Positions 24,179-35,586 are shown, counted from the stretch's first letter. The stretch is 64,000 nucleotides of DNA from Nocardia crassostreae (GCF_001613405.1 NZ_BDCH01000014.1:62001-126000), one strand, 5' to 3'. The notes: generated from the letters alone by a model not told the origin. Program-made: numbers and translations.

Positions 24179-24783
24179 CCGGACTGCAGGTAGAAGAGAG
24201 CGCGGAGCAGTTCGAGCGATCGCCGGGCTCCGATGAAGTCAGCAGGGTGACACGCCGGTAGCGTCGGACGACATCGTCCGCGAGTGCCGCATCGATGTGC
24301 TGCCGATGCGGTCCGGGTGAAGGCGATCGCGAGGAGTTGTCGCCCAACGCAGAGATGGCTGGAGTCGGCAAAGGCTTTGACCGGCAGTGGAATCCGACGG
24401 ATCGCCCTGTGAGTTCGGGTTGCCGCGGTTGCAGGTGGTCGGACCGGGATCGGGCGGTTATTCGAATCAACGCACCCACAGGGGATCTGCCATCGGGGGA
24501 TGTCCCTGTCGATCTCCTTTCTCGGGGAGCCGTGCCGACTGTGATTCGTCGGCGACTCCCACTATGCGGCAGCCCACTGGGCGGGCGGTAGGGCGGGAAG
24601 GCCGCTGTCCGATGACTGCCGTACCGATGACCTTCGTCGTTTTCGCGGCAATACCGGCCGGTGGCGATTCGCCGATGGGCAGCTCATTCAGGGGCCGACG
24701 GCCCGGCCGAGCCATGACCTTGTTCTCTGGGGCGGCGAGGCGGCGGGGGAGATGCTCGAAGCATCACCGCACAAGGAGACATC
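24179..24783. other. 605-nt intergenic region before the first dormancy operon
   Basis: No intact gene. A 16-bp palindrome (CGGACGA-CA-TCGTCCG) stands at 24265-24280. Minus-strand frames near 24179-24300 show protein-like but shifting segments (DDVVRRYRRVTLLTSSE; then RSLELLRALFYLQS in another frame), which looks like a decayed gene end that I cannot assign. The right end holds the tandem DosR-type boxes. Confidence 0.4.
24692..24727. promoter_or_regulatory. Tandem DosR-type boxes before the USP operon
   Basis: Box 1 GGGCC-GACG-GCCCG (24692-24705), box 2 ATGAC-CTTG-TTCTC (24714-24727), starts 22 bp apart; box 2 ends 56 nt before the ATG. The arrangement and most bases recur at 53475-53509. 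The pattern is the GGGAC-N4-GTCCC core known for DosR of M. tuberculosis. Confidence 0.6.
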
Positions 24784-25686
24784 ATGGCCGACAACACCAT
24801 TCCCGCGCCGGTCGCGGGCGCTCTTCCGATCGTCGTCGCTGTGGACGGTTCGGAGATCTCCTATCAGGCGGTCGCCTGGGCGGCGGGCGAGGCCGAGATG
24901 CGCCAGGTGCCGCTGCACATCATCACCTCGTTTCCCGTGACCGTCGGTGATGAGCCGCGGACAGCGCTGGGAGCGGCCGAACTGGCCGCGGTGCGCCGTG
25001 ACGGCGAGCGGGTTCTCGCCGAGGCCACTCGGATCGCCCGGCACGCGGCGCGGTCCGAAAATCTGCCGCTCACCACCGAATTCACCTTCGAACTCATCAC
25101 GCCGACCCTGCTGTCCATGTCCAGGCGCGCTCGGATGCTGGTGGTCGGCAATCGCGGTCGCGGCGCGGTGCGCCGGGCCGTGCTCGGCTCGGTGAGCACG
25201 GCCGTCGCCCGGCATGCGCACTGCCCGGTCGCGGTGGTTCACGGTGTGGCGGAGACCGATCCCGGATCGCCCGGCAAACCGGTGGTGGTGGGGGTCGACG
25301 GCACCGAGAACAGCCTGCCCGCCATCGAATCGGCGTTCGAGGAAGCCTCACGGCGCAAGGCCGATCTGATCGCGGTGCACGCCTGGAGCAACTCCACCGG
25401 TTACGACCTGCCGGTGGTCGGCTGGGACGGGATACGCGAGACCCAGGACGTGCTGCTGGCCGAGAGCCTGGCCGGGTGCGGAGAGCGCTATCCGGAGGTG
25501 CGGGTGGAACGAGTGGTGGCCTGCGATACCCCGGTGCGCGCCCTGCTCGAACACGCCGAGGGCGCGCAGTTGCTGGTCGTCGGCAGCCACGGGCGCGGCG
25601 GCTTCCAAGGCATGCTGCTCGGTTCGGTGAGCACCGCGCTGCTGCACCTCGCGCAATGCCCGGTGCTGGTGGTCCGCGCAGGCTGA
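24784..25686 (+). CDS. Universal stress protein, two tandem USP domains
   Basis: 300 residues, ATG 24784 behind AAGGAG. Domain 1 (IVVAVDGSEISYQAVAWAAG) and domain 2 (VVVGVDGTENSLPAIESAFE) each carry the ATP-binding G-x2-G-x9-G-S pattern (GNRGRGAVRRAVLGSVS; GSHGRGGFQGMLLGSVS). This is the Rv2623/Rv2005c class of the DosR regulon, which binds ATP and influences growth arrest. First gene of a four-gene run (USP, nitroreductase, Rv1733c-like, USP) with short gaps, led by tandem DosR-type boxes. Confidence 0.9.
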   Translation: MADNTIPAPVAGALPIVVAVDGSEISYQAVAWAAGEAEMRQVPLHIITSFPVTVGDEPRTALGAAELAAVRRDGERVLAEATRIARHAARSENLPLTTEFTFELITPTLLSMSRRARMLVVGNRGRGAVRRAVLGSVSTAVARHAHCPVAVVHGVAETDPGSPGKPVVVGVDGTENSLPAIESAFEEASRRKADLIAVHAWSNSTGYDLPVVGWDGIRETQDVLLAESLAGCGERYPEVRVERVVACDTPVRALLEHAEGAQLLVVGSHGRGGFQGMLLGSVSTALLHLAQCPVLVVRAG

Positions 25687-25724
25687 ACCGGGGCGAGAAC
25701 ACGAATCACGAGAAAGGACATACG

Positions 25725-26737
25725 ATGTCGAGACGGCATCCCGATCCGGACACCGTCCGGGCGGCCCTGACCCTGGCGGTGCGGGCGCCGTCGGTCCACA
25801 ACACCCAGCCGTGGTCGTGGCGAGTCGGCGACACCACCGTGCATCTGTACTCCGACAATCGCAGGACCCTGCCCCACACCGATCCGGACGGCCGGGAGCT
25901 GGTGCTCAGTTGCGGTGCGGCGCTGCATCATCTGAGTGTCGCGAGCCGTGGGTTCGGCTGGGACACCACGGTGCATCGCCTGCCCAATCCGGCGGAGCCC
26001 CGGCATCTGGCGGCGGTCGAATTCACCGCCGCCGCCCCTCATCCGGGGGCGGTGCGCCTGGCGCGCGCTATCTCGGAGCGGCGCAGTGATCGCCGCCGCT
26101 TCACCTCCTGGCAGGTGCCCGCGGGGCAGGTCGAGGAGATCAGGGCGGTGGGCGTGTCGCCGGGTGTCGCCGGGTGTCGCCGGGTGTCGCCGTGTACGAC
26201 GTCGACGCCCCCGATGCCCGAGCCCAACTGCTGCACGCTTTCGAGGAGGCCGCCGCCGGACACGCCCGGGACGCCGCCTACACGGCGGAGCTGGCCGCCT
26301 GGAGCGGCCGTCACGCCGATTCACAGGGCGTGCCCGGTCGGAATGCGGTGCCCGCCGCTGACCCCACGGTCCGGCCGTTCGCGGATCCGCGACTGGCCGA
26401 GGCGGTGGTGCGCGACACCGACGAGGCGGCGCGGCTGCTGGTGGTGTGCACCGCATCCGATGATCCGGAGTCCTGGCTGCGGGCGGGTGAGGCCGCCAGC
26501 GCGGTCCTGCTGAACGCCACGGTGCACGGCCTGGCCAGTTGCGCGCTCACCGAACCACTGGAGATCCCGCGGTTGCGCGAGCGCATTCGTGCCGGAATCC
26601 TCGGCGGTTTCGGTTATCCGCAGCTGCTCATCCGAATGGGCTGGGCGGCCACGAGCGCCGCACCGATTCCCGCCACGCCGCGGCTGGCGCTGCACGAGGT
26701 CGTGCGGCCGCTGGCGTCGGCGGACACCGCGCGGTAG
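25725..26737 (+). pseudogene. Acg-type nitroreductase, frameshifted by a 10-bp repeat expansion
   Basis: ATG 25725 opens the family start [13 protein letters not shown] with the FMN-contact SVHNTQPW; frame 1 runs to VGVSPGVAG near 26170, then the protein resumes in another frame with SPGVAVYDVDAPDARAQLL and ends ...TPRLALHEVVRPLAS. Between them the unit CGGGTGTCGC is present three times (26161-26190). Removing two copies (20 nt) restores one frame of 330 residues, exactly the length of the intact paralogue at 53565-54557. The family (Rv2032/Acg, Rv3131, Rv3127) binds FMN and may sequester it. Slipped-strand expansion is the simplest cause. Confidence 0.85.
26161..26190 (+). repeat. Tandem repeat, three copies of CGGGTGTCGC
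   Basis: Three perfect 10-bp units flanked by partial copies (GTGTCGC before, CG-TGT after), inside the nitroreductase gene. One copy or four copies keep the reading frame; two or three break it. The homologous site in the paralogue at about 54000 has no expansion. Confidence 0.9.
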
Positions 26738-26743
26738 CCGACC

Positions 26744-27334
26744 ATGTCCGCCGATTCCGTTCCGGCGCTTCGCCTGTGGCGGCTCAGGCCGTGGAATCCG
26801 AACCCGCTCATGCGGGGATCGGATCGGTGCCAATCGGTGATCCGGTTGGTGGTGATTGCGGTGCTGCTCGTGGTTGTTCCGGTCGCGGGCGCGGCCGGAA
26901 CCGCCGGGTACACCGGAGCGGCCGAACGAATCCGGGCGGAATCGGCCACGAAAGTCGTTGTCCCGGCGATCATTCTGCAGGCGTCGACGCTGGCGGTGCC
27001 GTCCGATCCGAATCGGGCGGCCGGATACGAAGCTCTGGTGAGCTAGAACCGGGCCGGGGTGATCGAGACGGGGACGGCGGCTCTCGGTGAATCCGCGCCG
27101 GTCGGTTCGGAGGTGCGGGTGTGGCTCGGGGCGGACGGCCGCCCCGGCGACCCGCCGCCGCGACCCGGGACAGCCGTCGGCAGCGGGATCGGCATCGCGC
27201 TCTCGGTGCTGATCCTCGGCTGGGGCGGCGCGGTGACGCTGTCCTGGTGCGCGGTCAGGCTGCTGACCATCACACGCAACAGCCGCTGGGACGCCGAATG
27301 GCGGGATCTGACAAGGCCGCTCGGCACCGAGTGA
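26744..27334 (+). pseudogene. Rv1733c-like membrane protein with in-frame amber stop
   Basis: 196 codons from ATG 26744 with one TAG at 27044-27046. The first part has RPWNPNPLMRGSDRCQSVIR, the start pattern of the Rv1733c family, and a hydrophobic segment (LVVIAVLLVVVPVAGAAGTA). After the stop the same frame continues NRAGVIETGTAALGE, GSEVRVWLGADGRPGDPPP and a second membrane segment (GIGIALSVLILGWGGAVTLS). A single C-to-T change (CAG to TAG) would explain it. Rv1733c is a DosR-regulon two-TM protein of unknown function. Part of the USP operon, 6 nt behind the nitroreductase. Confidence 0.75.
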
Positions 27335-27359
27335 CACTCGAAATAGACTGGAGAAGATC

Positions 27360-28262
27360 ATGACGGACAGCACCACTTCGACTGCGGGGCAGGTGAATCC
27401 GCCGATAGTCGTGGCGGTCGACGGTTCGGCCGTCGCCTACCATGCCGCCGCGTGGGCGGCGGCCGAGGCCGCGCTGCACGGCTGCCCGCTGCACATCGTC
27501 GCCTCCGTCGCGATCCCGACCGGGTTCGGTCCGGGGGCGATGCTGGCGGAGTCGGACATCCTGTGGCTGCGCACCGACGGCGAGCGCGTGGTGGGCGAGG
27601 CGAGCCGGGTGGCGCGGACCGCGCCCGCCGGTGCGTCGATCACCATCACCGGCGACGTCACCATGGAGCCGATCATTCCGCACCTGATCGCGGCCTCGGG
27701 GTCGGCGCGGATGGTGGTCGTCGGCAGCCGCGGCCTGGGTGCGCTGCGGCGCGGTCTGCTCGGCTCGGTGAGCACCGCGCTGACCCGGCACGCGCACTCC
27801 CCGGTCGCGGTCGTCCATGCCGCCGCGCCCATCGATCCGGTCTCGGCCGAGCGGCCGGTGCTCGTCGGCGTGGACGGCTCACCCAACAGCGTGCCCGCGC
27901 TGGAGCTGGCCTTCGCGGAAGCTTCGGCGCGCAAGGTGGGGCTGACGGCTCTGCACGCCTGGAGCGACTACCTCGGGGCGGATCTTCCGGTGCCCGGCTG
28001 GGATGTGGTGCGCGAGATGGAAAGTGAGCTGCTGGCCGAACGATTGGCGGGGTTCGGTGAGCGCTATCCGGACGTGCCGGTGCGCCGGATCCTCACGATG
28101 GACCGGCCGGTTCGGTCCTTGCTGGAGGAGTCGGAGCACGCGCAACTGCTGGTCGTGGGCAGTCACGGGCGCGGAGGATTCACCGGAATGCTGCTCGGAT
28201 CGACCAGTGCGGCACTGCTGCACGATGCCGACTGCCCGACGATCGTGGTGCGTGCGCGGTGA
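27360..28262 (+). CDS. Universal stress protein, two tandem USP domains
   Basis: 300 residues, 25 nt after the Rv1733c-like gene. Domain 1 VVAVDGSAVAYHAAAWAAAE with GSRGLGALRRGLLGSVS; domain 2 LVGVDGSPNSVPALELAFAE with GSHGRGGFTGMLLGSTS. It is clearly a paralogue of the protein at 24784-25686, with the same length and many identical stretches. ATP binding is expected for both domains. Last gene of the operon; it converges with the dosS gene 46 nt away. Confidence 0.9.
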   Translation: MTDSTTSTAGQVNPPIVVAVDGSAVAYHAAAWAAAEAALHGCPLHIVASVAIPTGFGPGAMLAESDILWLRTDGERVVGEASRVARTAPAGASITITGDVTMEPIIPHLIAASGSARMVVVGSRGLGALRRGLLGSVSTALTRHAHSPVAVVHAAAPIDPVSAERPVLVGVDGSPNSVPALELAFAEASARKVGLTALHAWSDYLGADLPVPGWDVVREMESELLAERLAGFGERYPDVPVRRILTMDRPVRSLLEESEHAQLLVVGSHGRGGFTGMLLGSTSAALLHDADCPTIVVRAR

Positions 28263-28308
28263 CCAATGGCTAGGAGGACGCACCGGACCCGGTACGGTGG
28301 CGCCGGAG

Positions 28309-30039
<1,731 letters not shown>

Positions 30040-30159
30040 TCAGTGTCGGAGGCCGGGCGCCCGAAATGTCACGTACGGCTGCTCACATTCTATGGTTCCG
30101 GGCGCGATCGCGGTCATACGCTGCGGATGAACCGGCGGCAACGTGTCCACCCCCTGTGC

Positions 30160-30195
30160 ATGACGACGGTCACCCCGCACGGTTACCTTCGCATC
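30160..30195. promoter_or_regulatory. Tandem DosR-type boxes between dosS and the acyltransferase gene
   Basis: ATGAC-GACG-GTCAC (30160-30173) and GTTAC-CTTC-GCATC (30182-30195), starts 22 bp apart, ending 67 nt before the acyltransferase ATG. They could also serve the divergent dosS gene (133 nt upstream of its start). Confidence 0.5.
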
Positions 30196-30262
30196 TCACG
30201 TGCGCCACGCGGGCCGGAGCACCATGAATGGGCTAATACTCATTCGACATCAGGTGTCGGTC

Positions 30263-31672
30263 ATGACCGAATTACAACCACTGGACGCGGGATTCATCGA
30301 GCTCAAGGACTCCGACCAGCACATCAGTCTCGGAATAGGCGCCGTCGCAGTCATTTCCGGCGCTCCACCCACCCGTGCCCAGTTCGCCGAGGTGCTGGCC
30401 GGGCGGCTCGACGAGAATGCCCGCCTGCGCCAGCGCATGCGGCGTGCGGCGCTGGACCTGACGGCCCCGGTCTGGGAGGAGGACCCGAATTTCGATCTGG
30501 CGCATCATATCCGCTGGACGGCGCTGCCGGAACCGGCCGACGAGTCGGCGTTGTTCGAATTCGTCGCCACCGAATTGGAAGAGCGCCTGGACCGCGACCA
30601 TCCGCTGTGGCAGTGCGTGATTGTCGAACGGCTGAGCGACGATCGGTGGGCGCTGCTGGTCAAAGCCCATCACAGCCTGGTCGACGGTGTCTCGGGGGTG
30701 ACGCTGTTCGCGAGTCTCTGCGATCGGGATGGCGAGGTTCCCGATCTCGCCCTCGTGCCGGAGCCCGCCGCGTCGTCGCCGTCCAGCCTGTTCGGGCTGG
30801 TGGCCGGGACGGTGCGGTGGGCCGTCGACGCGCCTCGCGCCGTGACGCACATGGTGCGCAGCCTGATTCCGCTCGCCGTCTCGGTCGTCACGCCGACCGC
30901 CGGATCGTCGCTCAACGGCCCGATCGGCCGCAAACGCCGCTATGTCGTCGCCCGCGCCTCCCTCGCCGAGATCCGGGAGATCGACGCCGCCTTCGGCACC
31001 ACCGTCAACGATGTCGTCCTGGCCGCGGTCGCCTCGGCCTATCGCGCCCTGCTGCTGCGCCGGGACGAACAGCCCACCCACGACAAATTGCGCATCCTGG
31101 TCCCGGTCTCCATGCGCGCCGCCGATGCGAAATACCTTCTCGACAAACGTGTCTCGGCCATGCTCCCGTTCCTGCCCATCGAGATCGCCGACCCGGTCGA
31201 ACGCCTGTCGACCATTCACCGGCGTATGACCAAGCACAAGTCACGCGGGGAAACCCAAGCCGAGAAATCCTTGATCGCCATGGCTTCCCGTCTGCCCTTC
31301 GCCTCCATTGCGTGGACCCTGCGCCTGGTCTCCCGGCTACCCCAGCGTGGTGTCACGGCCGTGGCGACCAATATCCCCGGCCCTCGCCACCCGCTCACAG
31401 TGCACGGCCGCAAGGTCCTCGACCTGCTGCCCGCCGTCCCCATCGCCATGCGGCTGCGCACCGGAATCGCCATCCTCAGCTATGGCGACGAACTGAATTT
31501 CGGCATCACCGGCGACTACGACACCACCCCGGACATCGATATCCTCGCCGACGAAATCCAGCACGGCATAGGCGAACTGCTGTCCGCGGCCCGGTCGCGG
31601 CCCACTCCGCCGCCCGAGCTCACCGCCGCCCCCGAGCCCACCGCCGCGCGCTCGCGCAGCCGGAAGCGCTGA
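30263..31672 (+). CDS. Wax ester synthase/diacylglycerol acyltransferase (WS/DGAT), Tgs1-like
   Basis: 469 residues, ATG 30263 (MTELQPLDAGFIELKDSDQH). The catalytic HHxxxDG motif is AHHSLVDGVSG (about residue 139); downstream motifs TVNDVVLAAVASAYRALL and NIPGPRHPL are typical of WS/DGAT. It makes triacylglycerol or wax esters from acyl-CoA at the membrane; Tgs1 (Rv3130c) is a core DosR gene that stores lipid in hypoxia. A perfect 19-bp hairpin follows the stop. Confidence 0.9.
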   Translation: MTELQPLDAGFIELKDSDQHISLGIGAVAVISGAPPTRAQFAEVLAGRLDENARLRQRMRRAALDLTAPVWEEDPNFDLAHHIRWTALPEPADESALFEFVATELEERLDRDHPLWQCVIVERLSDDRWALLVKAHHSLVDGVSGVTLFASLCDRDGEVPDLALVPEPAASSPSSLFGLVAGTVRWAVDAPRAVTHMVRSLIPLAVSVVTPTAGSSLNGPIGRKRRYVVARASLAEIREIDAAFGTTVNDVVLAAVASAYRALLLRRDEQPTHDKLRILVPVSMRAADAKYLLDKRVSAMLPFLPIEIADPVERLSTIHRRMTKHKSRGETQAEKSLIAMASRLPFASIAWTLRLVSRLPQRGVTAVATNIPGPRHPLTVHGRKVLDLLPAVPIAMRLRTGIAILSYGDELNFGITGDYDTTPDIDILADEIQHGIGELLSAARSRPTPPPELTAAPEPTAARSRSRKR

Positions 31673-31693
31673 CGGCCGACCGGCCGCCGAGGC

Positions 31694-31736
31694 CGGCGCA
31701 ACGCCCGCTCGCCGTGCGCGAGCGGGCGTTGCGCCG
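31694..31736. terminator. Perfect 19-bp stem-loop between convergent genes
   Basis: Arms 31694-31712 and 31718-31736 pair without mismatch around the loop CGTGC. It lies 21 nt after the acyltransferase stop and 6 nt before the stop of the convergent gene, so it can end transcription from both sides. There is no U tract, as often in mycobacteria. Confidence 0.7.
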
Positions 31737-31742
31737 GGTGTC

Positions 31743-33482
31743 TCACAACCCCGTCGGATAGGTTTCCGGCGTGGTGCCCGCCTCCCACCGACTGCCGGGT
31801 TGCAGCGGTTCGAGTGCGGTGGTGCTGTCGATGTGGATGATGGCGTCGTACCGGTCGGCGGGGCGCGTGTGGAAATAGTGGCTCTGGCGTTCGGTGGCAG
31901 GTTGGTAGATGACGCCGATGGCGCGTTCCAGTCGTGGGGCGCGCAGGATCTCGGCCGCGTCCGCCGGAAAATCGGTGCGCAGAAACAGCGCGGGCATTCC
32001 AATGTCGTGCAGCAGTTCCTCGAGACTGGTCGGCAGCGGCGGGCGCACGATCTTGCGTTCGGCGTCGCCGCCCCAGCTGCTCGCGGCGGTGACGCTGCCC
32101 GTGGCGGTGGTGAAACCGATGGTCCGGCAGTGAGCGCCGTAGCGTTCGCGGATCAGCTGGCCGAGGGAGAGTTGCCCGTCGGCGGCCATTTCGGTGGCGC
32201 GGGCATCACCGATATGGGAATTGTGCGCCCACACCACGATCCGAGCGGGTGCGCCGGGTCGGTCCAGATGCCGCAGCAGGGCGTCCAGGGTGGCGGCCAT
32301 ATGCTCGTCACGCAGGTTCCAGGACGAGACCCGGTCACCGAACATGGCGCGGTAGTACGCCTCCGCGTCCCGGACGGACCAGGCATTGCGGAGCGCGTCG
32401 AAATGCGCTTCACCGTCGTGGGTCTCGGTGAGAGCGGCGGCATTGCGCTGCAGATCGACCAGTTGGCGCACCACGTCGGCCTGACAGGACTCGCCCGCGC
32501 CGAAGGCGGCCGCGAAACCGTAGGCCTGGCCGTCGTCGTCGGAGGTCCGGTCGAAGCAGGCATAGCGGCGTTTCGCCCGGTGCGCGGCGGCCGGATCGAC
32601 CTGTTCCAGGTAGTCGATCACGCACCGCATGGAGCGGTGCAGGCTGTAGAGGTCGAGACCGTAGAAACCGGCGGGCACGCCGCCGCGGCGGCGTTGCGCG
32701 TCATTGTGCAGCCGCAGCCAGTCGACGAATTCCCGGACTACCGTATTGCGCCACACCCAGGCGGGGAAGCGTTCGAAACCGCTGAGCGCGTGGGCCGGTG
32801 AGGCGTCCTCGCCGAGCCCGCGGACGTAGCGGTCGACGCGATAGGCGTCGGGCCAGTCCGCCTCGGCCGCAACGGCGCCGAAACCGAGCTCGCTGATCAG
32901 CCAGCCGGTGATTGCGGCCCGGGCGGCATAGAATTCCTGTGTGCCGTGCGAGCTTTCGCCGATGAGCACGATGCGAGCATCGCCGATCAGCTGCCGCAGC
33001 ACCGCTTCCGGCGGGACCCCGCCGGGCGCTTCGACGGCGGCCTCACGCAGGACCGCCACCGGATCCACCACGGCGGTGGGCGTGGGCGCCGGAGGGGTGG
33101 CGAGCAGCTGCCGCACCTCGGCATCGGTGACCTGGCTGAAGTTCCAGAACGAATGGCCGACCGCGAGGAACGGGGACGGCATGGTGGCGCAGACCATTTC
33201 GTCGACGAGCGCGCCGAATTCGCGGCAGGTGGATTCGGGTGCGGCGGGCACCGCCACCACGATCCGCTTGGGCTCCCCGGCCCGGACGGCCTCCACCGCG
33301 GCGAACATGCTCGCGCCGGTGGCCAATCCGTCGTCGACGAGAATGACCGTCCGGCCCGCGACCTCGAGGGGCGGGCGGCCGGACCGGTAGGCGGCCTCGC
33401 GGCGGGCCAGCACCCACCCGGCCTCGTGGCGGTCGCGGAAGATCTGCTGTGGTTCGTCACGGACGATCGGGGTGGTACTCAT
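31743..33482 (-). CDS. Phosphoribosyltransferase-erythromycin esterase fusion, internally shortened (Rv2030c-like)
   Basis: 579 residues. The N-terminus [12 protein letters not shown] passes directly into [15 protein letters not shown], then the PRPP loop [14 protein letters not shown] and [15 protein letters not shown]. From about residue 150 an erythromycin-esterase-like domain follows ([54 protein letters not shown]). M. tuberculosis Rv2030c has the same order but about 100 more residues; the missing part corresponds to the first half of the phosphoribosyltransferase (the RGGVP-containing region). The deletion keeps the frame. Base or nucleotide transfer is therefore doubtful; the esterase-like part seems whole. 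It overlaps the rip3 gene by 26 nt. Confidence 0.8.
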   Translation of the reverse strand: MSTTPIVRDEPQQIFRDRHEAGWVLARREAAYRSGRPPLEVAGRTVILVDDGLATGASMFAAVEAVRAGEPKRIVVAVPAAPESTCREFGALVDEMVCATMPSPFLAVGHSFWNFSQVTDAEVRQLLATPPAPTPTAVVDPVAVLREAAVEAPGGVPPEAVLRQLIGDARIVLIGESSHGTQEFYAARAAITGWLISELGFGAVAAEADWPDAYRVDRYVRGLGEDASPAHALSGFERFPAWVWRNTVVREFVDWLRLHNDAQRRRGGVPAGFYGLDLYSLHRSMRCVIDYLEQVDPAAAHRAKRRYACFDRTSDDDGQAYGFAAAFGAGESCQADVVRQLVDLQRNAAALTETHDGEAHFDALRNAWSVRDAEAYYRAMFGDRVSSWNLRDEHMAATLDALLRHLDRPGAPARIVVWAHNSHIGDARATEMAADGQLSLGQLIRERYGAHCRTIGFTTATGSVTAASSWGGDAERKIVRPPLPTSLEELLHDIGMPALFLRTDFPADAAEILRAPRLERAIGVIYQPATERQSHYFHTRPADRYDAIIHIDSTTALEPLQPGSRWEAGTTPETYPTGL

Positions 33483-34629
33483 CGGAGACCTCGGGGGTGA
33501 AGGAAATCGGAAGGCCGAGCGCGGAGCGATCGCAGGCCAGAATCAGATCGGTGGCGGTGACCACCCCGGTGAGGTGGCCGCCGATATCGACGACCGCGAC
33601 GGCGTCGAGGTTGGGCCGCAGCACGGCGCGCGCGGCCACGTCGGCGAGACGCTCGTCGGCGTTGGCGATCGCGCCCGGCGGGAGCGGCCGGGCGATCCGG
33701 CCCAGCCGGGCGGTGTGGCGGACGGATTCGGGTAGCGCGGACAGATCCGACCAGGCGAGCACGCCGATGGGGTGGCCCGCGTGGTCGGTGACCGGGAATA
33801 CGCGGTGCCGGGTGCGCACCGCGTCCGAGCGCAGCAGCTCGGCGATCGTCCAACCGGCCCGCACGGCTGTCGGATTCGAGGTCATGATCGTGCCGATCCT
33901 GGTGTCGCCGAGCCGATGTCGCAGCCCGGACAGCATGAGCTCGGTGTGCGCGGCGGTGTATAGGAACCAGCCGAGCAGCATGAGCCAGACACCGCCCAGA
34001 TGCCCGACCGCGATGAATTCGGCGAAACCGAGCGCGGCCAGGGTGAGGCCGAGGATCTGGCCGCTGCGGGCCGCGTGGGTCTCGGCGCGCAGCCGGTCGC
34101 CGGTGCGCTGCCGCAGTAGGGCGCGCAGTACCCGGCCGCCGTCGAGCGGAGCGCCGGGCAGCATATTGAATACGGCGAGAACGGCATTGACGGTGGACAG
34201 CCAGACCAGGGTTGCGGTGACGGTGCCGTCGGGCGAGACCAGCCCGGTGAGCAGCGCGGCGCCGCCCGCGGCCGCGGCGAGCAGCAGGCTCGTACCGGGA
34301 CCGGCGAGGGCGATGCGCAGATCGGAACGGGCGTCGCGCGGTTCGTCGCCCAGTTCGGAGACCCCGCCCAGCAGCCACAGGGTAATACCTTCCACCCGAA
34401 CGCCATGGCGGCGCGCGACGATCGAATGCGCGAGCTCGTGCGCGAGCAGACAGGCCACCAGGGCGAGCGCGCCGGCGACGGCGGTGATCCACACCGCGGC
34501 CGTCTCGGCCGTGCCGGACAGATACACGCCCAGCACCCAGGCGAACAGCGTGACCGTGAACAGCGCCGACCAGTGCGCCGACACCTGGACACCGGCGATC
34601 CGGCCGAGCGGGAACTTTGCCTTCAGCAT
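33457..34629 (-). CDS. rip3: Site-2 protease with CBS pair, Rip3-like
   Basis: 390 residues, start at Met of [20 protein letters not shown]. Zinc motif HExxH in [16 protein letters not shown], second motif [19 protein letters not shown] with the metal Asp. Several membrane helices up to about residue 230, then two CBS domains ([39 protein letters not shown]). Same length and layout as Rv2625c (Rip3), a DosR-regulon intramembrane metalloprotease; its CBS pair may sense adenylates. First gene of a two-gene unit led by tandem boxes. Confidence 0.9.
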   Translation of the reverse strand: MLKAKFPLGRIAGVQVSAHWSALFTVTLFAWVLGVYLSGTAETAAVWITAVAGALALVACLLAHELAHSIVARRHGVRVEGITLWLLGGVSELGDEPRDARSDLRIALAGPGTSLLLAAAAGGAALLTGLVSPDGTVTATLVWLSTVNAVLAVFNMLPGAPLDGGRVLRALLRQRTGDRLRAETHAARSGQILGLTLAALGFAEFIAVGHLGGVWLMLLGWFLYTAAHTELMLSGLRHRLGDTRIGTIMTSNPTAVRAGWTIAELLRSDAVRTRHRVFPVTDHAGHPIGVLAWSDLSALPESVRHTARLGRIARPLPPGAIANADERLADVAARAVLRPNLDAVAVVDIGGHLTGVVTATDLILACDRSALGLPISFTPEVSDEYHPDRP

Positions 34630-34703
34630 GACGAATCCCTTCGGTACGCGGCGTGCGCTTCGCCGTATCAACAGGGTGCCCGCGGACGGCGGCCCCGCCG
34701 GAG

Positions 34704-34738
34704 AGGACTCGTGCCCGGACCGGCGGGACCATGGTCAC
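34704..34738. promoter_or_regulatory. Tandem DosR-type boxes of the rip3 unit
   Basis: AGGAC-TCGT-GCCCG (34704-34717) and GGGAC-CATG-GTCAC (34725-34738), starts 21 bp apart. The 37-bp stretch recurs at 42719-42755 with only two differences. It lies 75 nt upstream of the rip3 start. Confidence 0.7.
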
Positions 34739-34918
34739 CGCGGAAGGACACCAGCCCTTGCGCTGGTCTCGTGAAACGGCCGCTGCCGCAGGCGGTATCG
34801 GGCACGTCATCGACGACGAGGGTGTAGGCGTTGGACCCGCGCCCTCGCGCACCGCCGAACTTCGGCGCGACGTCCGGGCTGCCGGGAATGCGGTCACGCG
34901 GCACACGGCTTTCCGGCA

Positions 34919-34953
34919 GGGACTTCGGTCACATCCTGGAGGACGGCCGTCGT
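34919..34953. promoter_or_regulatory. Tandem DosR-type boxes of hspX
   Basis: GGGAC-TTCG-GTCAC (34919-34932) and AGGAC-GGCC-GTCGT (34940-34953), starts 21 bp apart, ending 92 nt before ATG 35046. The first is among the best matches to the DosR core in the window. Confidence 0.7.
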
Positions 34954-35045
34954 TGTTTCCCGCTACCGGATGCCCTATCGATCGATGTCGGAAGCGGATG
35001 AGATTGGTTGTGTCGGAACCATATCCATTCTCCTGGGAGGAACAA

Positions 35046-35483
35046 ATGAGTCTGCTTCCGGTTCACCGTCAGCCGAGTGCGCTGCTACCCGATTTCGACG
35101 ATCTCTGGAATGCGTTCGGCGCGCCGCTCGCCGTGCGGGCGTCGATGTTCGGCCCGCATCTGCTGCGGGTCGAGGAATCGTTCGAGGACGGCCAGTACGT
35201 CGTGCGCGTCGAGATGCCCGGCATCGATCCGGGCAAGGATGTCGAGGTCTCCGTCCACAACGGGCATCTGACGATCAAGGCCGAGCGCACCGAGAAGAAA
35301 GAGGAGAAGCGGTATTCGGAATTCCGCTACGGCTCCTTCGAGCGCACGGTGGCCTTGCCGGCGGGCGCGCTGGAGGAGAGCATCGACGCGCGGTACGCCA
35401 ACGGCGTTCTCACGGTCAGTGTGCCGATGAAGGAGCAGACCGAGGCGCTGACGCGGAAAGTCGAGGTCAAGTCCGGCGAGTGA
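35046..35483 (+). CDS. hspX: Alpha-crystallin-type small heat shock protein (HspX/Acr)
   Basis: 145 residues, ATG 35046 behind GGGAGGAAC. Starts MSLLPVHRQPSALLPDFDD as in HspX of M. tuberculosis. The alpha-crystallin domain (about 40-135) shows VRVEMPGIDPGKDVEVSVHN, LTIKAERTEKKEEK, YGSFERTVALPAGA and the GxL motif in ANGVLTVSVPMKE. An ATP-independent holdase that protects proteins in dormancy. It converges with hrp1; a hairpin lies between. Confidence 0.93.
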   Translation: MSLLPVHRQPSALLPDFDDLWNAFGAPLAVRASMFGPHLLRVEESFEDGQYVVRVEMPGIDPGKDVEVSVHNGHLTIKAERTEKKEEKRYSEFRYGSFERTVALPAGALEESIDARYANGVLTVSVPMKEQTEALTRKVEVKSGE

Positions 35484-35494
35484 ACCCATCGCCC

Positions 35495-35521
35495 GTGCCC
35501 GCGCCGTCACGACGCGGGCAC
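35495..35521. terminator. 9-bp stem-loop between hspX and hrp1
   Basis: GTGCCCGCG (35495-35503) pairs perfectly with CGCGGGCAC (35513-35521) around a 9-nt loop, 12 nt after the hspX stop. No U tract. Confidence 0.5.
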
Positions 35522-35586
35522 TTCCGCGCGCGGACACCACGAGCGCCGCACGCTGTGGATAGTCGAATCCTGCGGGTCGCTGAATG

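Larger units (their letters stand above)
34630..35045. other. Divergent promoter region between rip3 and hspX
   Basis: 416 nt without a gene. It carries two separate tandem box pairs, one for each direction (described separately). Nothing else is seen. Confidence 0.6.

Noticed and set aside
26154-26196. CRISPR-like direct repeats
   Set aside because: The 10-bp units are contiguous without spacers and lie inside a coding sequence; this is a simple tandem repeat.
27044-27046. Programmed read-through or recoding (pyrrolysine or selenocysteine) at TAG
   Set aside because: No conserved recoding structure was seen, the codon is TAG not TGA, and relatives known to me have Gln or another residue here; mutation or sequencing error is simpler.
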